From: Endozoicomonas sp. OPT23
GTDB taxonomy: Bacteria > Pseudomonadota > Gammaproteobacteria > Pseudomonadales > Endozoicomonadaceae
NCBI RefSeq assembly: GCF_009653635.1
Contig: NZ_PPFD01000006.1
Location: 434,001 to 498,000 of the forward strand
Length of the DNA stretch: 64,000 bases
Direction of reading: 5' to 3'
The translations under genes and the position numbers were made by a program. Numbering within the stretch: the stretch's first letter is position 1; every line of letters starts with the position of its first letter. Shown here piece after piece: positions 18,390 to 27,985 of this stretch. The notes under the pieces were generated by a model, which made no database searches, was not told the DNA's origin, and was given only the letters and a program-made list of their open reading frames with translations.

Positions 18390-21029
18390 TCAGTCTTCCT
18401 GAGACTCTTCAGAATCATCTTTTGCTTCTGCAGGGGCTTCATTCGAAGCCTGGGTTTCACCTTCAGAATCAGATTCTTCATCATCAAACTCAGGCTGTTC
18501 CTCAGGCTCTTCAACTCGAGCTACACCGACCAATTTCTCACCTTCCTGAACCTTGATCAGAGTCACACCCTGAGTATTACGGCTCATGACGGAGATCTCG
18601 TCGATACGGGTACGAACCAGAGTACCCTGATCAGAAATCAGCATGACTTCTTCGCCATCCTGCACCTGAATAGAGCCGACCAGATCACCGTTACGTTCAG
18701 TACACTGCATGGAGATCACACCCTGACCACCACGACCGGTGATACGGAAATCATCAACATTGGTGCGCTTACCAAAGCCGTGTTCACTGACGGTAAGAAT
18801 CGTCGCTTCATCTTCAGGAATGATCAGCGAGATTACCTGCTGACCTTCGTGCAGCCTCATACCACGAACACCGCGTGCGGTACGGCCCATGGCACGAACA
18901 TCACCCTCTTCAAAGCGAATTGCCTTACCGGCATTGGACAACAGCATTACCTGCTCGTCACCCTTGGTAATCGCAGCACCGACCAGCTGATCACCCTCAT
19001 CCAGACCCAGTGCGATCAAGCCGCTACTGCGCGGACGGGAGAACTGCTCCAGAGGTGTTTTCTTCACAGTACCCTTCTGGGTCGCCATGAAGACAAAGTG
19101 ACCTTCGGTGTACTCTTCTACCGGCAACATGGCCGTAATACTCTCATCTTCTTCCAACGGCAGAATATTAACAATCGGTCGGCCACGGGATGTACGGCCC
19201 GCTACTGGAATCTGGTAAACCTTCAACCAGTAAACCTTACCGCGACTGGAGAACAACAGAATTTGGGTATGGGTATTAGCCACCAGCATGTGTTCAACAT
19301 AATCTTCATCTTTTACCGACGCGGCAGACTTACCACGACCACCACGACGCTGAGCCTGATAAGTATCAAGCGTTGTTGTCTTGGCATAACCACCATGAGA
19401 CAAGGTGACTACCATGTCCTCTTCGGTAATCAAATCTTCAACGGTCAAATCAAGACGGGAGCTGATGATTTCAGTACGGCGCTCATCGCCGTATTCCTCA
19501 ACCACACTTTCAAGCTCTTCACGGATGATTTCAAGCAACCGCTCGGAACTGGCAAGGATATGCAACAACTCAGCAATTCTCTCGATCAATTCGCGATATT
19601 CGCTGAGCAGCTTGTCGTGCTCAAGACCCGTCAAACGATGCAGACGCATCTCCAGAATGGCCTGAGCCTGAGCGGGTGACAGATAGTACTTACCATCACG
19701 CAGACCATATTCTTCAGGTAACTCGTCAGGGCGACAGGCATCAGCACCGGCACGCTCAGCCATATCCATTACATAGCCCGGCTCCCAGCCCTGCGCCATC
19801 AGTTTTTCTTTGGCTTCAGTAGGCGATGGAGAAGCCTTGATCAAAGTAATAACAGGATCAATATTGGAGAGCGCTACAGCCAAGCCTTCCAACAAGTGGC
19901 CACGCTCACGAGCTTTACGCAGCTCATAAACGGTTCTGCGTGTGACCACTTCACGGCGATGACGAATAAAGGCTTCCAGCATTTCTTTCAGATTGAAAAG
20001 CTTGGGCTGGCCATCCAGCAGTGCCACATTATTAATACCAAACACGGTTTGCAATTGTGTCTGGGCATACAGGTTGTTCAGAACAACATCAGCAACCTCA
20101 CCACGACGGAGCTCGATCACCACTCGCATGCCATCCTTGTCGGACTCATCACGAAGCTCAGTGATACCCTCAATCTTCTTATCCTTAACCAGCTCGGCAA
20201 TCTTTTCGATCAAGCGCGCCTTGTTTACCTGGTAAGGTAATTCATGGATAAGAATGGTGCTCTTGTTTTTCTTATCGTCGTGCTCAATTTCTACACGAGC
20301 ACGAACATATATACGACCACGACCTGTGCGGTAAGCCTGCAATATTCCAGCACGGCCATTAATAATGCCCGCTGTCGGAAAGTCCGGACCCGGAATGTAT
20401 TCCATCAGATCATCGATGGTCAGATTTTCATCATCAATGAGCGCCAGACAGCCTTTCACGACTTCAGTCAGGTTATGCGGAGGTATGTTTGTCGCCATAC
20501 CTACGGCAATACCAGCCGCACCATTCACCAGCAAATTGGGAACACGAGTCGGCATAACCGCCGGAATTTGTTCGGTACCGTCGTAGTTTGGAACGTAGTC
20601 AACGGTTTCCTTATCCAGATCAGCCATAATATCGTGACTGATTTTGCGCATACGGATCTCCGTATAACGCATGGCCGCTGCAGAGTCACCATCCACAGAA
20701 CCAAAGTTACCCTGACCATCGACCAGCATATATCTCAGGGAGAAAGGTTGCGCCATACGTACGATAGTGTCGTATACAGCGGAGTCACCGTGAGGGTGGT
20801 ATTTACCAATGACATCACCGACAACACGTGCCGATTTTTTGTAAGGCTTGTTCCAGTCATTATTCAGAACATTCATGGCAAAGAGCACACGCCGGTGCAC
20901 CGGCTTGAGCCCGTCGCGAACATCGGGCAGTGCCCGCCCGACAATGACGCTCATTGCGTAGTCCAGATAGGACTGCTTGAGTTCGTCCTCAATATTTACC
21001 GGGAGAATTTCTTTGGCGATATCAGTCAT
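18390..21029 (-). CDS. gyrA: DNA gyrase subunit A
   Basis: Subunit A cuts and rejoins DNA and wraps it for negative supercoiling. The catalytic Tyr122 lies in [10 protein letters not shown]. The quinolone region has Ser83 and Asp87 ([12 protein letters not shown]), the drug-susceptible residues in E. coli numbering. The GyrA box QRRGGRGKS is present in the C-terminal beta-pinwheel. The last 50 or so residues are strongly acidic. Its 879 residues are normal. AAGGA stands about 12 bases before the start. Confidence 0.98.
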   Translation of the reverse strand: MTDIAKEILPVNIEDELKQSYLDYAMSVIVGRALPDVRDGLKPVHRRVLFAMNVLNNDWNKPYKKSARVVGDVIGKYHPHGDSAVYDTIVRMAQPFSLRYMLVDGQGNFGSVDGDSAAAMRYTEIRMRKISHDIMADLDKETVDYVPNYDGTEQIPAVMPTRVPNLLVNGAAGIAVGMATNIPPHNLTEVVKGCLALIDDENLTIDDLMEYIPGPDFPTAGIINGRAGILQAYRTGRGRIYVRARVEIEHDDKKNKSTILIHELPYQVNKARLIEKIAELVKDKKIEGITELRDESDKDGMRVVIELRRGEVADVVLNNLYAQTQLQTVFGINNVALLDGQPKLFNLKEMLEAFIRHRREVVTRRTVYELRKARERGHLLEGLAVALSNIDPVITLIKASPSPTEAKEKLMAQGWEPGYVMDMAERAGADACRPDELPEEYGLRDGKYYLSPAQAQAILEMRLHRLTGLEHDKLLSEYRELIERIAELLHILASSERLLEIIREELESVVEEYGDERRTEIISSRLDLTVEDLITEEDMVVTLSHGGYAKTTTLDTYQAQRRGGRGKSAASVKDEDYVEHMLVANTHTQILLFSSRGKVYWLKVYQIPVAGRTSRGRPIVNILPLEEDESITAMLPVEEYTEGHFVFMATQKGTVKKTPLEQFSRPRSSGLIALGLDEGDQLVGAAITKGDEQVMLLSNAGKAIRFEEGDVRAMGRTARGVRGMRLHEGQQVISLIIPEDEATILTVSEHGFGKRTNVDDFRITGRGGQGVISMQCTERNGDLVGSIQVQDGEEVMLISDQGTLVRTRIDEISVMSRNTQGVTLIKVQEGEKLVGVARVEEPEEQPEFDDEESDSEGETQASNEAPAEAKDDSEESQED

Positions 21030-21521
21030 GTAAACCCAGTTGTCCTTTAGCTTGCGCCTGCCGAATCCCTGTCAACAGATCAGGGAAATTCGAAAAGGCC
21101 GGAAATCTGAATGCTAAAAATATAGAACCATCGTCTTAAAAGATCAGGTTCAAATTGCTGTTAGCAAACGCTCTGCACTCTCATGTCCAGAGTAGAGCTC
21201 AGAAACCGGCAGCCACCCCGACATCCGGCGGTTGATCCGCAGCCAGCTGGCCGGCAACAATTCAAATTCAATAAGGGAGAAATAATACCACAGTAAGGAC
21301 AGACACTGCGAGTAACTCAAGCCTTGAAAAGAACAAAGACTGACCAGTATCAGAAACTCTCTATCAACAGCCTTAAAATGACAAAAAACACCCGCACATA
21401 ATCGGGTTATTAACCGTGCAATACTGCATGTCACTACGGCAATGGGTATAATTCCGGGAATATGACAGGGCGGCTTGATTTTTACCGTCCGGGACTCACC
21501 ATCTTTGAGAACAGAGACTCT
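21030..21521. promoter_or_regulatory. Divergent gyrA / ubiG promoter region
   Basis: No gene is supported in these 492 bases. On the plus strand a perfect -10 TATAAT lies at 21447-21452, with only a poor -35. It predicts a start near 21459, so ubiG translation should begin at 21522 rather than at the in-frame ATG 21462. I see no strong gyrA promoter by eye. Confidence 0.4.
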
Positions 21522-22259
21522 ATGACCTCCCAACCGGAATCCGAAAAAACGGTTCATAACGTTGATCCGGCGGAAATCGCCAAGTTCGAAGAACTCGCCA
21601 GCAAGTGGTGGGATCGTGACGGTGAATTCAAACCTCTGCATGAAATCAACCCGCTGCGCCTGAACTTTATTGATGAGCGCGTGGGACTTGCAGGCAAGAA
21701 AGTTCTTGATGTTGGCTGCGGCGGCGGCATTCTCAGCGAATCCATGGCACTGCGCGGTGCTGATGTTACTGGCATCGATATGGGTGAAGCTCCGCTCTCT
21801 GTTGCCCGCCTGCACAGTCTGGAAAGTGAAGTAGAAGTAAACTACCGTCGTATTCCGGTAGAAGAGCTGGCGGAAGAAATGCCAGGCCAGTTTGATGTGG
21901 TGACCTGCCTGGAAATGCTGGAGCACGTCCCTGACCCGGAGTCCGTAGTTCGCGCCTGCAACAAGCTTCTGAAACCCGGCGGCCAGATTTTCTTCGCCAC
22001 CATTAACCGCAACAAAAAGTCCTGGCTGTTTGCCATCGTTGGCGCAGAGTACGTGCTGAAAATGCTGCCAAAAGGCACCCACGACCACAGCAAGTTCATT
22101 AAACCAAGTGAACTCTGCAACTGGATGCGCAAATCCGAACTGGCAGTACACGACATGACCGGCATGGTGTTTAACCCTCTGACCGGCGTCTATAAACTCA
22201 ACAAGAATGACACTGACGTTAACTATCTGATTTACGGCAGCAAGCCGGAACAGGCATGA
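21522..22259 (+). CDS. ubiG: Ubiquinone O-methyltransferase
   Basis: UbiG performs both O-methylations in ubiquinone synthesis. The 245-residue sequence shows [21 protein letters not shown], typical of UbiG, and SAM motif [10 protein letters not shown], then [12 protein letters not shown]. An in-frame ATG at 21462 is rejected because it nearly coincides with the predicted transcript start. The stop overlaps the next start (ATGA, 22256-22259), so ubiG is coupled to the phosphatase gene as in Pseudomonas. Confidence 0.96.
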   Translation: MTSQPESEKTVHNVDPAEIAKFEELASKWWDRDGEFKPLHEINPLRLNFIDERVGLAGKKVLDVGCGGGILSESMALRGADVTGIDMGEAPLSVARLHSLESEVEVNYRRIPVEELAEEMPGQFDVVTCLEMLEHVPDPESVVRACNKLLKPGGQIFFATINRNKKSWLFAIVGAEYVLKMLPKGTHDHSKFIKPSELCNWMRKSELAVHDMTGMVFNPLTGVYKLNKNDTDVNYLIYGSKPEQA

Positions 22260-22990
22260 GCCAAACCATGAGTCAAAAGATGCAGAATATCGAAGCGGTA
22301 TTTTTCGATCTTGACGGCACCCTGATGGATACCGCCAGTGACTTTATTAATGTCATGCATCAAATGCAGACCCTTGACCAGAAACCACTGATTGATCCCG
22401 AGATCATTTATAAACATGTTTCTGAAGGCTCACGCAAAATGGTTGAGCTCGCTTATCAACTAGCCCCCGGTACACAAGAACTGGAAGAAAAGCGGAACAT
22501 TTTTCTGGACTGTTATGACCGACACATCAAGAGAGTGGATCGCGCATCACCGGCAATGCTTTACCCGGGTATCAGCAAGCTTCTGAAAAACCTGGAAGAA
22601 AAGAATATTGTCTGGGGAGTTATCACCAACAAGCCAGCAGACTACGCATCTCTTCTGATTGAGCAGAATGGCTTAAAGGAGCGATCTCAAACCCTGATCT
22701 GCCCTGATCATGTCAGCCGCAACAAGCCTGACCCGGAGTCATTACTGCTAGCCTGCCAGCAGACTGGAACCTCGCCTGAAAACTGTCTTTATGTAGGTGA
22801 CCACTTTCGTGACATCGAGGCAGGAAGAGCGGCAGGCATGACCACTATTGCGGCACTCTACGGCTACATAACAGACGACGATAACCCTGCATCCTGGCAG
22901 GCTGATCATTATATTAATCAAGCCAGCGAGATTCTGCCTCTGCTGGAAAGCATGGAGTGGCAACTGCCACGGAGAAACCCTGATGTTTGA
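22256..22990 (+). CDS. mupP: HAD phosphatase, MupP/Gph type
   Basis: A 244-residue HAD hydrolase with motif [11 protein letters not shown] (nucleophile Asp18), motif II TNKPADY, and motif [16 protein letters not shown]. The order ubiG-phosphatase-yciK is that of Pseudomonas, where the enzyme (MupP) dephosphorylates N-acetylmuramic acid 6-phosphate in peptidoglycan recycling. Assignment to MupP rather than phosphoglycolate phosphatase rests on this context. It overlaps both neighbours (4 and 8 bases). Confidence 0.8.
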   Translation: MSQTMSQKMQNIEAVFFDLDGTLMDTASDFINVMHQMQTLDQKPLIDPEIIYKHVSEGSRKMVELAYQLAPGTQELEEKRNIFLDCYDRHIKRVDRASPAMLYPGISKLLKNLEEKNIVWGVITNKPADYASLLIEQNGLKERSQTLICPDHVSRNKPDPESLLLACQQTGTSPENCLYVGDHFRDIEAGRAAGMTTIAALYGYITDDDNPASWQADHYINQASEILPLLESMEWQLPRRNPDV

Positions 22991-23741
22991 ATACTCAGCA
23001 CCAGCCAGCCTATTGGAAGGCAAAATCATTCTGGTAACAGGCGCTGGTAGCGGCATTGGCCGAACAGCGGCACTGACTTACGCCAAACACGGCGCCACCG
23101 TTATTCTGCTGGGTAGAACCACCAGCAAACTGGAAACAGTCTACGACGAGATTGAAGCCAACGGCTGGCCGCAGGCGGCGATTTATCCAATGAACCTGAC
23201 AGGTGCCAGTGAAGAGGATTATGCCAACCTTGCCGCCACTCTGGAAAAAGAGTTTGGCCGTCTCGATGGCCTGCTGCACAACGCTGGTCTGCTGGGCGAA
23301 CTGAAAGCCATTGCTCAGTACGACTACGATAAGTGGCAGGAAATCATGCAGGTCAATCTGAATGCACCTTTCCTGATGACCCGTGAATTACTACCACTTT
23401 TACGGGAGTCAGAAGCAGGCTCCATTATCTTCACCTCATCCGGCGTTGGCCATAAGGCTCGTGCTCACTGGGGCGCTTATAGCGTATCCAAGTTTGCCAC
23501 CGAAGGCTTGATGCAACTGGTTGCCGACGAAGAAGATGGCATTTCCAACGTTCGTGCCAACAGCCTGAATCCAGGTGGCACCCGCACCACCATGCGCGCA
23601 GCCGCTTTTCCTGGTGAAGATCCGGAAACCCGCCCGACTCCGGAAGATGTTATGCCACTCTACCTTTACCTTATGGGACAGGACAGCAAGGACAGTAACG
23701 GCAGAGCTTTCCATGCCCAGAAAAGCAGCGACGAACAGTAA
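22983..23741 (+). CDS. yciK: YciK-like short-chain dehydrogenase
   Basis: A 252-residue Rossmann-fold oxidoreductase with the cofactor motif VTGAGSGIG, the structural LHNAG, and catalytic Ser plus YSVSK. In enterobacteria and Pseudomonas this gene follows or neighbours the same genes; its substrate is unknown. It begins inside the end of the phosphatase gene (8-base overlap), so the three-gene operon ends here. Confidence 0.9.
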   Translation: MFEYSAPASLLEGKIILVTGAGSGIGRTAALTYAKHGATVILLGRTTSKLETVYDEIEANGWPQAAIYPMNLTGASEEDYANLAATLEKEFGRLDGLLHNAGLLGELKAIAQYDYDKWQEIMQVNLNAPFLMTRELLPLLRESEAGSIIFTSSGVGHKARAHWGAYSVSKFATEGLMQLVADEEDGISNVRANSLNPGGTRTTMRAAAFPGEDPETRPTPEDVMPLYLYLMGQDSKDSNGRAFHAQKSSDEQ

Positions 23742-23789
23742 AAGCAGATTCAACTATAAACCTGAATAAAAAAAATCATATATAAAGGA

Positions 23790-23842
23790 ACTCCCGGCAG
23801 AATCAGGCATCCAATAATGCTTTAAATCTCTTTGCCGGGGGT
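23790..23842 (+). promoter_or_regulatory. Leader stem that buries the Shine-Dalgarno
   Basis: ACTCCCGGCA (23790-23799) pairs over 10 bp, with one G-U, with TGCCGGGGGT (23833-23842), which contains the GGGGG ribosome site for the ATG at 23848. The 33-base loop holds a second stem AGGCAT/ATGCTT. The arrangement resembles a translational switch such as an RNA thermometer. Confidence 0.5.
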
Positions 23843-23847
23843 GCTTT

Positions 23848-25482
23848 ATGCAGAAACCTTTCCAACTTCTTTTCTGGCTGCTTTTGCCAGCTTTTGCCAG
23901 CGCTCAATCAAGCCATCAACCGAGCTACCAGTCGAACTACACCCAGAAGGATCAGAATGAAGAGCGGGTCATAGCATCACTCTGGCAACAGCAGAGCCCT
24001 GAATTTACAGCACTGGTGTATCAAACCTACAATTTTGCCAGCGACTCGCTTCCAGAATTACTGCAGGGTGTACCTAAAAATAAAAAGCCCGCCATCGTTA
24101 TTGATATTGATGACACGGTATTAAGAAGCGCTGATTACTTCTCCAACCTGATCGACACAAATGATAATAAAAATATTCATCGCTCCATGGCCTGGTGGTC
24201 AAACAGAACCATGCCCGCACTGCCGGGAGCCAAAAACTTCCTTCAGCAAGCTCATAATGCCGGAGTGGAGATCTTCTACATTAGCGGCCGCTTTAATCAG
24301 GTTAAAAAAGCTACATTAAAAAACCTTAAAGCCATGGGGTTTCCCGACAGCAACGAAGACCATCTTCTTTTTCAAAGCGCTGAAAATGACACCCTCAGCA
24401 AAGAAGGCAAAAGAGCTAGCATTCGTGATAAAGGCTTTCATATTGTCATGCTGATTGGCGACCAACTGGAAGACCTGGGCCCTGCAACCAACTCCAGCCT
24501 GCCACAAAAAAGACACTGGCTGTATAACAACCAGAACCACCTCGGCAAGAACTGGTTTTATATTCCTAATCTGATTTACGGCTCATGGGAAACCACAGTT
24601 AACGGCAACCTGACCAGACCAACACGAGAAGAACAACACTCTGCACGCCTTGCCGCTCTCAACAACAGCTACTACCCAGACATTAGAGAATCTTTATACG
24701 CACAACAAAGCACTTCGGCTTTTTTATGGCAGCACGCATCAGCAGAAGCAGACGCATCAGCCCTGCAAACTTTTAATAAAGTGGATCAGGTGACCAGCAA
24801 GGTCGACAGAACACAAGTTAGCAACCCCGCAATCACAATCACCTTAAATGGCAGCGTACTGGAATACATGCCCGCAACACCCAGCCCTGACGACAACCCT
24901 GACGATCACTATCAGTGGTTCAGCCGACTCTTTGATAACAGCAACTTAATTGCTGGCGCCTATGAAGCCCTCACTAACGCCAAAAATCAGGGCTATGATA
25001 TTTTCTATATCGCTGATGAAACACTGTCTTCTATGGGCGGAAGTGATGCAAAGGAAAAACGCCAACTGCTTGCAGAAAAACTGGAAGAACTTGGTCTTCC
25101 CGACCACGACGACCGACATATTTTTCTGGCCAGTGATCACTGTCCGAGTGGAAAGGAAACATGCCCTGTCGAATACAAAACCAAAACACTGTCGTCTGGG
25201 GAACACGATGCAAAAAAATACACTCTGGTACTTCAGATCGGCAATCTACTGAAAGACTTTGAACTGTCATTAGATGATGAAAACAACAAAATCGTCGACA
25301 GCCAAAAAGAACTATTTGGAAGACAACTCTTTCTTATCCCCTGCCCTCTTCATCATGACAGCTTATATCAGGCAGCAGGGCAGAAATTATCAAATACAGA
25401 CCGAAAAAAGCTATCAACACCGGAATTTAAAAAGTCACAGGCAAAGCTAAGAAGGGAGATTGCGAAAGGTTCCGACAACTGA
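23848..25482 (+). CDS. Secreted HAD acid phosphatase with a degenerate second copy
   Basis: A 544-residue exported protein (signal peptide 1-20). Residues about 80-250 are an acid phosphatase of the class B / lipoprotein e(P4) type, with motif I DIDDT (86-90), FYISGR and GDQLEDL (204-210). Residues about 326-520 repeat the same fold: FYIADE aligns with FYISGR, LEELGLPDHDD with LKAMGFPDSNE, and IGNLLKDFE with IGDQLEDLG. In the second copy motif I reads ITLNGS (331-336), so the nucleophile and general acid are lost. It probably dephosphorylates nucleotides or other esters in the periplasm; the second domain may bind or stabilise. Confidence 0.85.
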   Translation: MQKPFQLLFWLLLPAFASAQSSHQPSYQSNYTQKDQNEERVIASLWQQQSPEFTALVYQTYNFASDSLPELLQGVPKNKKPAIVIDIDDTVLRSADYFSNLIDTNDNKNIHRSMAWWSNRTMPALPGAKNFLQQAHNAGVEIFYISGRFNQVKKATLKNLKAMGFPDSNEDHLLFQSAENDTLSKEGKRASIRDKGFHIVMLIGDQLEDLGPATNSSLPQKRHWLYNNQNHLGKNWFYIPNLIYGSWETTVNGNLTRPTREEQHSARLAALNNSYYPDIRESLYAQQSTSAFLWQHASAEADASALQTFNKVDQVTSKVDRTQVSNPAITITLNGSVLEYMPATPSPDDNPDDHYQWFSRLFDNSNLIAGAYEALTNAKNQGYDIFYIADETLSSMGGSDAKEKRQLLAEKLEELGLPDHDDRHIFLASDHCPSGKETCPVEYKTKTLSSGEHDAKKYTLVLQIGNLLKDFELSLDDENNKIVDSQKELFGRQLFLIPCPLHHDSLYQAAGQKLSNTDRKKLSTPEFKKSQAKLRREIAKGSDN

Positions 25483-25516
25483 CTCAACGCTAACAATAAA
25501 ACTAACGTATTAAACG

Positions 25517-25551
25517 AAAAAAGCCGATTCTGAAAACAGAATCGGCTTTTT
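25517..25551. terminator. Bidirectional terminator (phosphatase / tRNA-Arg)
   Basis: A 15-bp perfect stem (AAAAAGCCGATTCTG and its complement) with loop AAAA. It lies after the phosphatase gene and, on the minus strand, five bases beyond the encoded CCA of the tRNA. Confidence 0.9.
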
Positions 25552-25556
25552 AAATA

Positions 25557-25633
25557 TGGCGCGCTCGGGAGGATTCGAACCTCCGACCGCCTGGTTCGTA
25601 GCCAGGTACTCTATCCAGCTGAGCTACGAGCGC
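25557..25633 (-). tRNA. tRNA-Arg (anticodon ACG)
   Basis: A complete 77-base cloverleaf on the minus strand: acceptor GCGCTCG/CGAGCGC, D arm GCTCAGCTGGATAGAGT, anticodon stem CCTGG/CCAGG around CTACGAA, and T arm with GGTTCGAATCC. CCA is encoded (25557-25559 on the plus strand as TGG). The ACG anticodon is read as ICG for CGU/CGC/CGA codons. Confidence 0.97.
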
Positions 25634-25696
25634 GTCGCAATGAGGGTGCAACTATAGGGACTGATATCTGAAGAGTCAACCCCCTGAATACAAAGA

Positions 25697-26167
25697 CTAT
25701 TTCATTGCCGCGACAGCAGCCTTCGCACATTCCTGATCATGCTCAACATAACCACCCGCAACACCAATAGCACCCATCAACTTACCGGATTTTGAAAACA
25801 ACGGCTCACCACCACCAACGGTCAACAGACCTGGAAACGCCTTGAATTCAGGCTTCTTGTTGGTGATATTGGCGATATCACCGCTCGGCATCCCCCACGA
25901 GAGAGAGGAGCCTGCCTTCAAAGTTGCGCCAGTGTATGCCGCTGGTAACGCTTCATCCATTCTAAATGAAGCCACAACATCATCACCACGATCAACAATG
26001 ACCATGGCCATATTCCAGCCTTTGCTGGCAGCCAGTGTCTGGCAGGCCTGAATACCTTTCAGAGCATTGGCAGAAGTCAGATATGGACGCGTTTCTTCTG
26101 CTTGTGCAGCAGAAGCAGCAAGAACAGACAGAACCAGCGAACCACAGAGTGCTGTTATTTTTTTCAT
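25697..26167 (-). CDS. GlcG/HbpS-type heme-binding domain protein (DUF336), exported
   Basis: A 156-residue protein with a signal peptide (1-23, ending AQA) and one GlcG/HbpS domain: MVIVDRGDDVVASFRMD, TLKAGSSL and FPGLLTVGGGEPL, GAIGVAGGYVEHD. Members of this fold bind heme or accompany glycolate and other oxidation systems. The substrate here is unknown. It is divergent from the NhaC gene and followed at 63 bases by tRNA-Arg. Confidence 0.85.
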   Translation of the reverse strand: MKKITALCGSLVLSVLAASAAQAEETRPYLTSANALKGIQACQTLAASKGWNMAMVIVDRGDDVVASFRMDEALPAAYTGATLKAGSSLSWGMPSGDIANITNKKPEFKAFPGLLTVGGGEPLFSKSGKLMGAIGVAGGYVEHDQECAKAAVAAMK

Positions 26168-26368
26168 TAATGTCTCTCGTAAAAATGTCAGGTGATAAGT
26201 GGGTGCTTGCTCATACTAACCAAGTCACTTCAGCAAAAGAACATCTGTTGCAAAAATATACAACCATTCACATTTACCCCTAAAGACAGTAACTATTAAG
26301 GGCTTCAGCTCTACCCGCTTGATGCAGGTCATTTTTTTAACCGATTCGACTGCTCGCAGAATCAAAAA

Positions 26369-26410
26369 TTGATCTGCATCAATCGCTTATGAAGAATCAC
26401 TCCATAGGAT
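26369..26410 (+). promoter_or_regulatory. FNR/ANR-dependent class II promoter of the NhaC gene
   Basis: TTGAT-CTGC-ATCAA (26369-26382) is a perfect FNR/ANR box. With its centre at -41.5, the -10 hexamer should fall at 26405-26410, where TAGGAT is found (4 of 6). A weaker half-matching site TTGAT-GCAG-GTCAT lies at 26319-26332. The rest of the 285-base gap holds no gene. Confidence 0.65.
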
Positions 26411-26452
26411 GACAGCACTAAACGCTTTTTCATCTATTTGGAGTACTACACA

Positions 26453-27883
26453 ATGGAACGGAAACTTCCCCTCCCGTCCATGTTCCAGGTTTTCCTGGTA
26501 TTGGGCACGTTTCTACTATTAGCGTTCTCATTTACCGCTGAATTTAATCTGCCGATTCAGCTGGCACTCTGTGTTGGCTGGTTTCTGGCCATGGGCCTTG
26601 GCTTAAAACTCGGTCACAAATACAAAGATCTCGAAGCCGCTGCCGGCGAAGGCATCTATAAAGGTATGGGTGCCATTCTTATTCTGTTAGCCGTTGGCGC
26701 ACTGGTCGGTACCTGGATTGCTGGCGGCATAGTGCCGAGCATTATCTACTTCGGCCTGCAAACCATTCACCCTTCCATCTTCCTGTTGGCAACACTGATC
26801 ATCTGCTCCATGACCGCACTGGCAACAGGCACCTCCTGGGGCGCTGCCGGCACCGCCGGTATTGCCATGATGGGTATCGGTCAGGGCCTGGGCGTACCTA
26901 TGCCTGTGACGGCTGGCGCCATTCTGTCCGGCGTATACTTTGGCGACAAACTGTCACCACTGTCCGACAGTGTTATTCTGGCGTCGTCCATGTCTGAGGT
27001 GGAAATCGTTGACCATATTAAAGGCATGCTACCTATCAGCCTGACCGCCTACATTCTTACCGCTATTGCTTTCACCGCTTACGGCCTGCAGTTTGGCGGT
27101 AACGCTGATATGGCTCAGGTAGAAGCAGTAATGCAGGTGATGGACAGCAACTTCAACATCTCCCTGATGGCCTTTATTCCGGTTATTGCCGTACTTCTCA
27201 TGCTGTCAAAGAAGCTGCCTTCTTATCCGGTTATCATGTTTGGTTCTGCTCTGGGTATTGTCTGGGCCGTCCTGTTTCAGGATCGCGCACCAGTTGAGGC
27301 CATTAGCAGTATCTGGGCACCTTTATCCATGGAGTCCGGTAACGCCTTTATCGACAACATCCTGAACCGTGGTGGTATGTCTAACATGCTGGGGTCTGTC
27401 GCTGTTATCATCTTTGGCCTGGGCTTTGGTGGCCTGCTGGATAAGGTTGGTATTCTTGAGACTGTCGCTAAACAGTATGAAAACAAGATCACCAACGAAG
27501 GTAATCTGACGGTTTACACCGTTCTAACCGCATTCTTTGCCAACGTATTCGGCAGCGCTATGTACGTTTCCCTGATCTTGACTCCAAAGATCATGTCCGG
27601 CAGCTATGATCGCATGAATGTCGACCGTCGCATGCTGTCCCGCAGCGCCGAGTTTGGCGGAACGCTGACTTCCGGTATGGTACCATGGAGTGATAACGGC
27701 ATCTTTATGGCCGGCCTGCTGGGCGTGTCCACCGTTGCTTACGTACCTTATATGTGGATGAGCTTTATCAGCATTGGTCTGGTGATTGCCTTTGCTTATC
27801 TGGGCAAGTTCCGCCCTGTTGATCAGCGTTACGTTAAATCCAGCGACAAGTCTTTGTATCAGGCTGAAATGGCCAGTGCCTGA
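26453..27883 (+). CDS. nhaC: NhaC-family Na+/H+ (or carboxylate) antiporter
   Basis: A 476-residue polytopic inner-membrane protein with about 12 helices. Family marks are TALATGTSWGAAGTAG and GVYFGDKLSPLSDSVILAS, the conserved ion-site region of NhaC. Members exchange Na+ for H+, and some exchange malate for lactate. Start ATG 26453 is supported by GGAG nine bases upstream; a TTG at 26438 lies within that region. The promoter has an FNR box, so expression is likely anaerobic. ansA follows after a terminator. Confidence 0.85.
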   Translation: MERKLPLPSMFQVFLVLGTFLLLAFSFTAEFNLPIQLALCVGWFLAMGLGLKLGHKYKDLEAAAGEGIYKGMGAILILLAVGALVGTWIAGGIVPSIIYFGLQTIHPSIFLLATLIICSMTALATGTSWGAAGTAGIAMMGIGQGLGVPMPVTAGAILSGVYFGDKLSPLSDSVILASSMSEVEIVDHIKGMLPISLTAYILTAIAFTAYGLQFGGNADMAQVEAVMQVMDSNFNISLMAFIPVIAVLLMLSKKLPSYPVIMFGSALGIVWAVLFQDRAPVEAISSIWAPLSMESGNAFIDNILNRGGMSNMLGSVAVIIFGLGFGGLLDKVGILETVAKQYENKITNEGNLTVYTVLTAFFANVFGSAMYVSLILTPKIMSGSYDRMNVDRRMLSRSAEFGGTLTSGMVPWSDNGIFMAGLLGVSTVAYVPYMWMSFISIGLVIAFAYLGKFRPVDQRYVKSSDKSLYQAEMASA

Positions 27884-27911
27884 TTAACCGACCTTTAAAA
27901 TTTGTTTAATA

Positions 27912-27952
27912 ACACCCCGTTAAGCCATAGACTGGTCTAACGGGGTTTCTTG
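27912..27952 (+). terminator. Terminator after nhaC
   Basis: CCCCGTTA (27915-27922) and TAACGGGG (27938-27945), with extra inner pairing, are followed by TTTCTTGTTT. Confidence 0.75.
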
Positions 27953-27985
27953 TTTATAAGAGCACGTTTATTTGAGAGCACATTG

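Noticed and set aside
21150-22151. 333-residue minus-strand frame covering ubiG
   Set aside because: Antisense to ubiG and low in recognisable structure; only its start region lies in the intergenic gap.
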